Below, piece by piece: positions 52,210-62,800 of a DNA stretch of 64,000 nucleotides; the stretch's first letter is position 1, and each line of letters begins with the position of its first letter. A model generated the notes under the pieces. That model searched no databases and was not told the DNA's origin. It worked only from the letters and a program-made list of their open reading frames with translations. This stretch comes from Hydrogenimonas cancrithermarum (GTDB lineage: Bacteria > Campylobacterota > Campylobacteria > Campylobacterales > Hydrogenimonadaceae), in assembly GCF_030296055.1 (NCBI RefSeq), contig NZ_AP027370.1:1724501-1788500 (forward strand), in the 5' to 3' direction. Position numbers and translations under genes: made by a program.

Positions 52210-53135
52210 CAGAAAATCACCTTCTCTTTGCAAAAAGAGACGTTGTTGTCGTACATATGTTCCCCCACACAAAGTTTCAATCGTATCGAATCGCCCATCT
52301 GGGTAAACTTGAAGGTCGAAACATGCTCGACCATCAGGCTCGAGGAGCCGTCCGTCTCGTAGCGCTCGCCTTCCCACGGCTGGTAGTCGTAAAAGAGCGT
52401 GAGGTTGCAGTCGTTCGTAACTCCAGCCGGACACTGCGGCACGAGCGCATAGGCGCTCCACGCCAGTTTGTAATGCTCGTAGATCTCTTTCGCGGCGGTC
52501 GAGTTGAAATCCAGAAGCGTCGGGTTGGCGTCGCAGTCGTTGTCTTTGCATGAAACTTTCAGCGCATAATCGTTGTCGACATAGGGATACCATCCATAGG
52601 AGGAGACGTTGTAGTCACCGACATGTCCGTCCATGACCAGCGCAGGGTGCTGTCCTACGCCGTGTAGCGTCACGCCGTTTTGGGAAAGTGCCGAGATGAT
52701 GTCGTCGGCAAAGTCGAAACGGCTGCCCGGAGAGGAGACGCCGGATTTTCCGGTGTCGGCACTGTCGAGATCGATGAAACCGCTCCACCCCGGTGCGTTG
52801 AGCGTACCGTTCCAGGCTCCTTTGAGTGCCATGTCCGCATATCCGATCCATTCGAGAATGTGGTAGCTGTCGTCGGCGTCGCCGAGAAAGAGGTACTGGC
52901 TGAGGTTGGAATCTTTTCTGGCGATCGTACTGTCTTTGATGCGGTACTGAAGACGCCTGGCGATCTGTTCGAGTGCCAGTTCCGTCTTGGTCTGAAGCGT
53001 GTTCATCGTGCGAGCGAGAATGTAGTTGTCGTAAATCTTGACGAAGATATCGGCGCCGATCATCGAGATGATCCCGAAGATCAGGATCACCATGATCAGC
53101 TCGATCATCGTGAATGCGCGGCGTAGTGTTCTCAT
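52209..53135 (-). CDS. PilW/GspJ-like minor pilin
   Basis: A 308-residue prepilin. The signal is RRA/FTMIELIMVILIFGIISM, with Ala at -1 and Glu at +5. A long helix (LARTMNTLQTKTELALEQIARRL) and a large beta-rich domain follow, with a Cys pair in SCKDNDCDANP and one in PQCPAGVTNDCNLTL. The start at 53135 is taken since it overlaps the previous gene by 4 nt (ATGA). Size fits PilW or GspJ. It probably joins the two neighbouring pilins in a tip complex. Confidence 0.78.
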   Translation of the reverse strand: MRTLRRAFTMIELIMVILIFGIISMIGADIFVKIYDNYILARTMNTLQTKTELALEQIARRLQYRIKDSTIARKDSNLSQYLFLGDADDSYHILEWIGYADMALKGAWNGTLNAPGWSGFIDLDSADTGKSGVSSPGSRFDFADDIISALSQNGVTLHGVGQHPALVMDGHVGDYNVSSYGWYPYVDNDYALKVSCKDNDCDANPTLLDFNSTAAKEIYEHYKLAWSAYALVPQCPAGVTNDCNLTLFYDYQPWEGERYETDGSSSLMVEHVSTFKFTQMGDSIRLKLCVGEHMYDNNVSFCKEKVIF

Positions 53136-53842
53136 TCGAAAGTCCGGTGCAGAATTTTGTATTCTCCGATGTTGGAGGAGAAGGCGTAGAGGTTGATGGT
53201 CCCTTCGCTGCTCACCACCGCCGTTTTGACCATTTTGATGTTGGTCATCCGTCCGATATCGGTGTTGGGGATCGCCCAAACGGCGGGCTGGGGAGACTCG
53301 TGGTAGTTGAACGCGTCGGAGATGTAGTAGACCGTCGTGTCGATGGTGTAACCGAGTTTGTAGTCCTGCGCCTGCCCGCCTGTCAGAGAGGATGCCTGCG
53401 CGTTGAAGTCGTCGATATCGTCGAAGATCCCGCCGTCGTCGGCATCGGGCCCGAGGTTCGCAGGAAGGGTCGCGAAGGTGAGGCCGGGCGGTGAGACCCT
53501 GTAGTAGGTGAAGTCGAAGAACTTCCTTCGGTACTCGCCTTTGAAGTGCCCTTTTCTCCGGTTGGGGTCGAGCAGCGTTCTATTGAGGTCTCCCGCTCCG
53601 TTCAGGACGTCGCACACTTTGGCGAAGCCCCCGTTGAGGGTCTGGTTGGTGTCCGCCTCGTCCCAGCGGTGGCCGAGGATATTGACAAGCGTCGTGACCC
53701 CCGCCATGATACCCTCCTGCTGGATCGAAAAGGCGTTGCTGCGCTGCGTTTCGACCAGGATCAGCGGCACCGACATGAAGACGATGCCGATGACGACGAT
53801 CGAGACGATCAGCTCGATGAAGGAGAAACCGCGTCTTACCAT
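53132..53842 (-). CDS. PilV/GspI-like minor pilin
   Basis: A 236-residue prepilin with MVRRG/FSFIELIVSIVVIGIVFMS, Gly at -1 and Glu at +5. An elongated helix follows (TQRSNAFSIQQEGIMAGVTTLVN), then a domain with one Cys (KVCDVLNG). It begins 7 nt inside the end of the giant DUF11 gene, showing tight coupling to it. It is the first pilin of a set of three. Confidence 0.78.
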   Translation of the reverse strand: MVRRGFSFIELIVSIVVIGIVFMSVPLILVETQRSNAFSIQQEGIMAGVTTLVNILGHRWDEADTNQTLNGGFAKVCDVLNGAGDLNRTLLDPNRRKGHFKGEYRRKFFDFTYYRVSPPGLTFATLPANLGPDADDGGIFDDIDDFNAQASSLTGGQAQDYKLGYTIDTTVYYISDAFNYHESPQPAVWAIPNTDIGRMTNIKMVKTAVVSSEGTINLYAFSSNIGEYKILHRTFE

Positions 53843-56800
53843 TCAAGTCTCCTGTTGCTCTTCCTGCTTCCGTTCGTCTCGACCGTCTCGCCCTTCTCGC
53901 CGATGCCCGACCAGTCGTCCGTCGGGAGGTTGAACTCGACGTGGTAGTTCATGCGTCCGTCGGGGAAGAATTTGTTGTATTTGAGCCAATCCGGATGCGG
54001 ACGCAGGATGATTTTGGTTTTGTAGAGATTACTGGAGCCTCCGTACGTCACCTGTGCGGAGTAGGTGCCGTTCGTGAAGGTGGCGTTCAGATCGGCCACG
54101 GCATTGGTTCCGCCGTTGATCGTGACGAGCGGATCGTTTGCCCCCTCCTGTGTCGCGTTGAGGTCGATCACCACGTTGCGCGTGTCGTTCGTGTTGATCC
54201 ACCAGTTAACGTCGTCGGAGCTTTCCGGCAGGCCGCTGATGCCGTAATCGCCACAGGCCGCGATATCGTTGTTGCAGAAGACTTCGATGAAAATCGGCGT
54301 CTCGATCGTCGTCGTGCTGCTGCGGTAGTCGGGTGCGTGCATTCGTGCATACCAGAAACGTGCCCTGTGCCCATCGTCGAGAGGGTAGTCTGTCACGGTC
54401 TCGGGGACCTCTGTGCCGGTCGCGAGATAGTTGTCGATTTTCGCTTTTCCCGTATCGATCTGGATATCGACCGGGTAGTGCGCGTGGGTGATGGAGCGGT
54501 TGACGTCGATCAGGAACGTGACATTGGCGATGCCGTTCGTGAAGTTCGTGTCGTCGATGATGTGCAGTACGCTTTCGGGGCCCGTGCCGACGTTGGCGAG
54601 GAGTGAAACAGCGGAGTCGGTGTCGAGTTTCCAGAGCAGGTCGATACCTGCCGATTCGGCACTGCTGACATTGGCTTCGAGTGTCATGTTGACATCGTCG
54701 GCGTAACATCCGCTCGTGAAGGCTTCGGTGACATTGCCGTCGAGATTGAGAGAACGGATCACCGTTTCGACAGTGCTGTGCATCCTATTCATGTCGTCCG
54801 CCATATAGGTGAAGCCGCCACCCTGGTTCGTGACGGAGGTGTTCACTTCGATACTCGCGGGAATGAAGAGGAGTTTCGCCTCCCCTTTGATGTAACAGCT
54901 GACGTAACTGTCGTTCTGATCCTGGTCGTCGTTGTCAACGGTGGCGTTACAGTCGCCGTTCGTTCTGTCGACGTCGCTCCAGTTGGTATCCCGAAGTTTC
55001 AGTGTGACATATCCCACATCGTCGAATTTCACGTTTGGGACGGTTTGCGCGGCACCGTCGGTGAAGTTGAAGTCCTCCAGGTGGATTTTCGACGTGATAT
55101 CCGGCACACACCCCTTTTCGTCCGTAATGGCGATCGTCGCCATCGTAATGTTCGAGTCTGTGATATTGGCGGCGAAGAGCCGTTGTGTATATCCTATGGT
55201 GCGAATGGCTCCGGAGGCGTCGGTGGCATTGGCGTCGATATCGAACGGTTGGCCCGATTTTATGATCAGGTAGCTTCCGGCCGTTGCGATGCTGTTGCTG
55301 ACCGAGAAGGTGAATTTTTCCGGACGCATCGCGAAATGGTCGCCGAACGGCCCGTAGTAGCTCGGCGCCACCTGCTCTTTTACCCCTTCGTTGTCCTGGT
55401 AGCGGATCTTGTACTGGATACTGAAATAGATATCCCGCCACGCTGTCGGGAGAGAGATGTTCTTGTCGATGATCCAGCTCATACCGGTGCCGATCGGCAG
55501 GTATTCGGAGCTGAGAATCGTGAAATCCGATCGGTTGAAATCGGCGATTTCGGCATAACTGTTGTTGCCGTCGACCAGCTTGATTCTCCAGACTGTCAGG
55601 TTGACGTCGGGGTAGTTTTGCGCAAAGGTCGCGAAGGTGGTGTTGGAGTCGTCGATACTGATGTTCAGGTCGAACGCTTTGCCAACGATTTTGGTGCCGA
55701 CACTGACACGTCCCGGGTCGCGAATGTCGCTCGAAAGCGCCGTCCACTGGAAGACGACCGGCGGCGATTCGGCCGATGTACTCTCCTGCCTCTGGTCGGC
55801 GTCGGGTTTGCTGAAATATTCGAGCGTGGGGTTGGTGAAGTTGATGATCGCCTTGTTGACGAACGCCTTGTTGAGCTGTGCGAAACTGTTGACTTTGACT
55901 TTGAACTCGACCCAGCTGACGTTGAGGGCGGGGAAGGTTCCGTTGATGTCGCTGTCGTTGTAGTTGAGCCGCTCGTGCAGGTTGACCGTCAAAAGGGTAC
56001 GGTTGACATCGTCGTTGTTCGCGTAGGTCGTCGTCGTGTAGTTCAAGTCGAGCATCTGTTGGTTGGTCATCGTCTGGGCGGAGACGGCACTTGCCGGGAA
56101 GTTTTGATCCCAATGGTTCAGATGGTTGTCCGAGCCGTTGCTGTCGAGCGACGCGATATACGCTCTTCCGCTTGCGGTCAAACCGGTCGACGTGTTGAAG
56201 TAGCCTTTATCGATCAGCCACTGTTTACATTCGGCGTTTTTCGCATTGCTGCCGTCGAGAACGGGGGATCCTCCCGAACCGTCGCAGAGCCTTTCGGTAA
56301 TGGACACCACTTTCAGTTCCGCCTCGTCGGGAATGTATGTGACTTCCGCTGGAAGGGGGTCTTGCAGGATCACTTTCGTCGCGTCGGTATTGCCCGTATT
56401 GATGATGGTGATACGATAAATCACTTCTCCACCGCGCGTGACGTTGGTCTCTTCGCAGCGAACGTAGTCGCCAGTGATCGGATTTTCGACGAAACACTCT
56501 TTATAGGAGTCGATGAAGTCGGGATTGAAGATCTCCGTCGAGAGGCCGATCACCGAAGGGAAGGATTGGTCGAAGAGTTCCTGGTTCCCAACCCGTTCAC
56601 GTCCGACCGAGAGGGTGATGTTGGTCTCTCCCTGCAGGTGGCCGAGATAGATTTCGTTCGTATTGAAATCGGAAGAGATATCGAACTGGTCCATGTCGAT
56701 ACCCATACTGTAATTCAACTGTGGGTTTCTCGGTGTCAGGTAGTGGCCTGCTTGGGTGATGGTGCCGTTGAGGACATTTTCGACCGGGTTGAGAGTATCG

Positions 56801-59800
56801 GAGATGTTGACGTCGCTCGTGGTGTTGTTGTCGATTTTGACGATACTCAGGTGGTCGACGGCACGGGCCCGTTCCCCACCGCCGGCGAAGAGCAAGAGAC
56901 GGCTGTCGATCGTCTCTCCCGCATAGGGTGTCAGAAAACCGTCGATGGGAATCGTGAGTCTGTCGTACCCTACCGCTGCCGGTACAAGTTTCCTGAAGCC
57001 GTCGAAGAGGTTGATGTTTTTGTAGACCTGGTCGCGGTGGGCGCGGTGGTTGACTTCGTAGAAGACGACGAGGCTCCAGCCGCCGAAGTGGCCGATGCTG
57101 ATGGCCTGGATGGAGGTGGTGTTTCCGTCGGTGACCGTCATGAAGATCGGTTTGTCGACTCCTGTGTTGGCTTTCAGGTTTTTTACACCGTAGTTTCCGT
57201 CGTACGTTCCGAGATTTTCCCCGATCGTTTCGAGGATGTTCGTGACATCCGCGGAGCAGGCGTAGATACGTCGGTATGTATCGTACTGGGTTTTGTTGTA
57301 GTAGTAGTATGTGTCGTCGGCCGTGAGATCGTGATCGCCATCCGGAGCCGTGAACGTGATGGTTTTGTAGTCGTCGTCCGTTTCGACCGAAGTGGCGTCG
57401 CCCGGTTCGCCGTGAATGTGGCCGGTCCAGTAGAGGCGTGCATAGGTTACCGTGATATTGGTGTCGTAGGGCAGGTCGAGTTTCGCGGTGGAGGGTGAAT
57501 GTGCCGAGACGTCGATATCGGAGAGCAGGGCACTGGCGTTGGAGTCGTCACCTGTAAGGTAGGTGTTGCCGATGGCCACCAGGTCTCCGTAGCGGGTCAT
57601 GGTCTTCCGTTCGCTGAAACCGTCTTTGAGCTTGACCGTCGTGTTTCCTTCGCTGCTCCCGACGTTGACGGAGACTTCTGCATGGTTGTCGCCGTAATCC
57701 TCTTCGGCCGTCCGGGTCTGAACGTCGACACTGTTGGTGACGGTACCGTTTTGCGGCGAAGCGACCGTCAGTGTGAAATATCTGGAGCCTCCCGCTTTGA
57801 GCAATGGCAACGAAGCGGTGACGGCACTGCTGTTTGAATCGATTTGGAAGTCGTCACCCCAGTTGGAGTGGTCGTTCGATGCGATGCTCAAAACGGCCGG
57901 AACGTGGTCGGTGAGGTTGATGTCTCGGGCATCGACGGTGCTGTCGTTGGTGACGGTGATCGTATAGACGAACGGTGCGTTGAGTGCCGGTGTCGTGAGG
58001 TCGACACTCTTCGTAATTCTTAAATTGGTGCCGACCGTTTGGGTTGTGACCGACTCACTGTTATTCGAAGTGTCGTAATCGACCGGAGTGGTTACGATAG
58101 AGGTGTTGGCTTCAAGCGTTGTTATTTCGTTTGGTGCGGTAACCGTCAACTGTATGATTTCTTGCGAATCATAGAACCATGCATTGGAAAGATTGTCGTC
58201 ATCGCTGAAGTGGCAGCTATAAACATAGGATGATGAATCGAACATGCAGGATTTCCATGTCGTGCTTACATTATCCTCTACAAAAATGACGTTATTTGGC
58301 AGTTGTACTGAGAGATTCAACTCTTCTATAGGCTCGAGTGTAAGGTTGTTTACCGTAATCGTATATTGGAAATCGGATTCCACGGCTGCAGTCGGCGGAG
58401 CGCTCAGTGTAACTTCTGCGTCTACACCACAAACTGTTTCCTTTGCGCGAGTAGTTCCGTCATAATTGATATATGCTTTTTCACGTTTGTACAGTGTAGC
58501 TATGGCCGTATCGTCGAGGGCGATATTGAAGAGTTTGGCTTCATCTATGAAACCGTTGAAATATCTTCCTCCACCGGTAGTTCCGTCATGCAGGCGGGTA
58601 CCACCATTTACCGCACCTATTCCGATGGCATTTCCGTGGCCCCACAACTGGGTGCCTATGCCACTGTCGAACCTTACACCGTCCAGATAAGCCCTGAAGG
58701 CATCGTTTTGATGCGTATAGCTTCCGGCGATCGCATCGAGAACCAGGGTGACATGGTGCCACTCTCCTTCCGATATAGCCGTATGCAGATAGGTGCCCGT
58801 CCATCCAGATTCTGGTCTGTTCCAGCCACCGACATAGAGCTCTCCATCTTTTATGTAGATAGCGAGCCCCCTGGCACCGCCACCCTCTTCATAAAGCACA
58901 TGGGTTCCGGTGACTGTATCTGCATTGAACCATAGAGCCACCGTTCTTTTGTTGTGGACGGCTGTATTTATTTCTGAACTGTTGGGAATAGATATATAGT
59001 CGTTACTGCCGTCGAATTCTCCGGCGCGGTAGAACGAAACTCTTCCGTTGCTATCTTTCGTCAGGATTTTATTTACCGTGTGTGCACCGTTTTTTGCCGT
59101 TCCGTTATGGTTTCCTGTTTGGTCTACAACTGTACCCCAGGAACACTCGTCCATGCGCCATTCCGCTATCGCTTTGATCACCTTGACATCAGTAGAAGCA
59201 TCGGCACTGTTATTGGACGTGTCAGGTTCCTCTGTCGCTGTTACGGCTGAGCTATGTATACTGAGTGTCGTATCCGATGTGATATTTGGTGTCGTCAACG
59301 TTATAACGACCGTACGGTTTTCATCTGGTGATAGTCTCTCCCAGTGACATCGCACGGTCGATGCGGTGAGTGTACAGCTGGCGTTGTCGTCCACGGCTGC
59401 GAAAGTGCCCGCGGGAGAGGAGGTGAAGGTGTGGGTGACATTGACGTCGCGAGCTGTCGATATATCGATGTTTTTCACGACCATCGTGACGGTCGTGTTG
59501 TGTTCTTCGAGTACTTCGGTGTCGTCGGCAGTCAAAGAGATCTCGAGATCGGCGCCCCGTACTTCCACCTCTTCAGCCGACGCCTCCACCGGTGCGGGGA
59601 TGGAAGGGGAGTCGACCGTAATTTCGTCGGTGTATCTACCGATCTTTTTGGGTGCTTCGACATTTAGAACGAGACGGGTCGATCCGCTGTAACCGGCGAG
59701 TGAGGGAAGTTCACACACCACGGTATGGTTTCCATCGCCCGGTGTGCAGTTCCAACCTGCGTCACTGCCGTTGTTGCCGACATAGATGAAGCCTGTCGGG

Positions 59801-62800
59801 AGTGTGTCGGAGATGTTGATATCTTCCGCTTCGTTTTTGCCGGTGTTGACGATGGTGACAACATAGTCGAAAAGCTCGTCGAAGGCTAGGGTTGTTTTCG
59901 AAACATTGACATCGACATTGAACCGGCTCCCTTCCACTTTGACATAAGCGCTGTCGGTGTTGTTGGTGTTATCGGTTTCGACCGTTGTGTTCACGACGCG
60001 AGCGTCGTTGTTTATGATACCTTCGACGCCCGGTGTTTTCGCTTTGACGACGACGCTGAGGGTTTCGCCTTGCAGCAGTTCGTTGCGGATACATTGGAGG
60101 TTGTGGCCGTTGATGGCGCAGGTACCGTTCCATCCGCTTTGCGAGGAGATGGTCAGATTGCTGAAACCGGTGTTGAAATCATCCATCAGATTGATGAAGT
60201 GTGCCAGACCGAGTTCCCGGTTTTCGACCGTGATGTTGAACTCCACATATTTGTTGAGGCCCGCCGTGACGTTGCTCTCGTCGTAACCCGGATTTTCGAG
60301 GTCCTGCACGTACTTTTCGATTTTCAGGTCGGCACCCTTGACGGTCGTGGTGGGATTTGGCGAAATGGTCTCCTGGGTTATCTGTCCCGATCCGTCGGTA
60401 CCTTCAACATGGACGGTGTAGCTGACCACTTCGTTGGCGTTGGGTGCGGTGGCGTGGATTTCGACTCTCGAGGTGGCGTTGTTGGGTGCCAGTGTGGCGA
60501 GACGGCAAGTCAGGAGCGAGGATGCGGAGTCGAAATGGCAGTTCCAGCCGCTGTCTCCACCCGTCGAGGTGACATTGAACTCTTCGGAGTATCCCGATGG
60601 GAATTGCATGGTCAGGTTGATGTCGCGGGCTTCCGAGTGGCCGCGGTTGATGACGGTGATGGTGTAGTCGATGGGCTTCAATGCCCCGACCGGATTGGGA
60701 GATTGTTGGAAAGGGTTGTTGGCGAAGCCCACTTCGGCACCTTCGATCTCCGTGTCGAAGTCGGAAATGTTGGGCCGGTTCGTTTCGGCTGTGGTGGTGG
60801 TCGCCACGGCACGGTTGCGGATGGTTCCGGTATAGCCTGGGGCGATCGCATAGATGGTGAAGGATGCCGAACCATTGGCCGGCAGCGTGCTGCTATAGTC
60901 ACAACTCACATTGTGGTCGGATGTGGCGCTGTTGTCGACGCATGTCCAGCCACTGCCGCCCAGGGCCCTGTTCCATGTGGCGGAGAGGTTGACATCGGTA
61001 TGGAGGATGTCGTCCACGTGGATGCCTGCCGCCGGTACACTGCTGTTGTTCTCCACCCGGATGGTGTAGGCGAGTTCGTCACCCATTCCTGCCGTGGCAG
61101 GCCCGGTTTTGGTCACGACGATGTCCGTGCCGACGATACGGGTGCCGAGTGTGTCGCCGTTGTCGAGGAGCAGTCGTTCCAGTTCGGGCGTCGATGTGGT
61201 GACGTTGGCTTCGTTGGTAAGTGTGATTCCCGTATCGTTGGGTGCCGCGACGGTGATGTCGATCGATGAAGGTGTATTGGAAGGAGGAAGATTTCCGCCG
61301 TAGGCACAGGTGACGGTTCCACCGCTTTCGTTACAGTTCCAGTTCGCACCGCTGGCGGAGACGAACGTCACACCTGTCGGAAGGATGTCCGTGACGGTGA
61401 TGCCCGCTGCACCGCTCGATGGCACGTCGTGTGCCGGTGGCGTTCCTGTGTAGGTATCGGGCCTTGGGTAGTTGCGTACATCGAGTGTGTAGGTAAATCG
61501 CTGCTCGGCACCCGCTTCGCGAGGCCCTCTTTTATCCACCGAAACATTGGCCCCGCGTACGAGCGTGTTGGTATGAAGATAGCCGTCTCCGCCCGTTGGT
61601 GCGTTGTTGGCGAGGTGTTGATCGGTGAGCGAAGTCTCCGCTTTGTAACGATTGACGACGAAGTTGTTGTTTTCGTCGTTCACATCGAAGCTGGCTGCAT
61701 CGATCACGGTCACGGTGATCGTCGCGACATTCCTCGTCTGGCCTCGAGAGAGTACGACTCCCCCATTCATCGTGCAAAGGAGTGTCGAACCCGCTGTCGT
61801 GGGGTTGTTGCAGGTGAAGTTGGCTGCCGGTGTGACGGAGACGTTCGTGACGTTGGATGGAATGAGGTCGGTGACATTGACGTCCGTGATATCCAGGTCG
61901 ACTTGGGAAACATTCCTCACCTGCAGGGTGTAGGTGATCGTTTCGCCGATGGCGGCGTAATTTTCGGCAGCACCGTAATTCACACCGTTGATGAGCTTTC
62001 GGACCGCGAGGTCGATATCGATCACTTCGGTTCTGGCGGTATAGGTGTTGTTGGCAAGATTCGATTCGGAGGTATCGGTTTCTGTCGTGACGGTATTGTA
62101 GACCCAGTCGTGTGCGGGACCGGCTTTGACTCTGAAAGTGACGATGTTTTCGTCGTATCCGTTTGGAATTTCAAAATTGGGATCGTTGGTTTGGCAATGG
62201 ATGTCCGATCCGCTGATACTGCATGTCCAGGCACTGCTCAAAGTACTCAAAGAGCCCGTGACGTAAGTGACGTTTGCAGGAACCGTATCGTTGATTTCAG
62301 CTCCAAATGCGGAAGAGCGTCCCTGGTTTCTAAGAGAAATAGTGTATTGATACTCGGAATTTCCGGCGACTCTTAGAGGTGCCGCTTTGTATATGACGAG
62401 GTCGGCTCCCTCGACATGCAGCAGGGCGTCGTCGCTGTTGTTGGTCGTATCGGCCTCCGGAGTCGATGTGGAGACGGTGGCGGTATTGGTATAGTCGCCG
62501 TTCGTATTGGGTGCATTCGCTGTAATGGTGAAAGTTTTCGATCCATTGGTATTTGCGATGGTTCCGAGCTGGCACGTGACGGTTCGGCCCGAAACGGCGA
62601 AGCCGTCGTTGTCGCATCCGCTTGTGGATATGGTGGTGAACCCATCGGGTAGTGTATCGGTCACGTTGGTATCTTCCGCATCCGCCAGGCCGCTGTTGCC
62701 GACGTCGATCGTGAAGGTTACCCGCTCTCCGAGTCCCACGGTGCCCGGAGAGACGCTTTTCGAGATGGTCAGTTCCGCGCCGCGGATCGTGACGGGTGCG

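Noticed and set aside
54778-57498. A 906-codon open frame on the plus strand
   Set aside because: It is antisense to the giant DUF11 gene, has repetitive V/D/R composition, no signal or domain, and no ribosome binding site.
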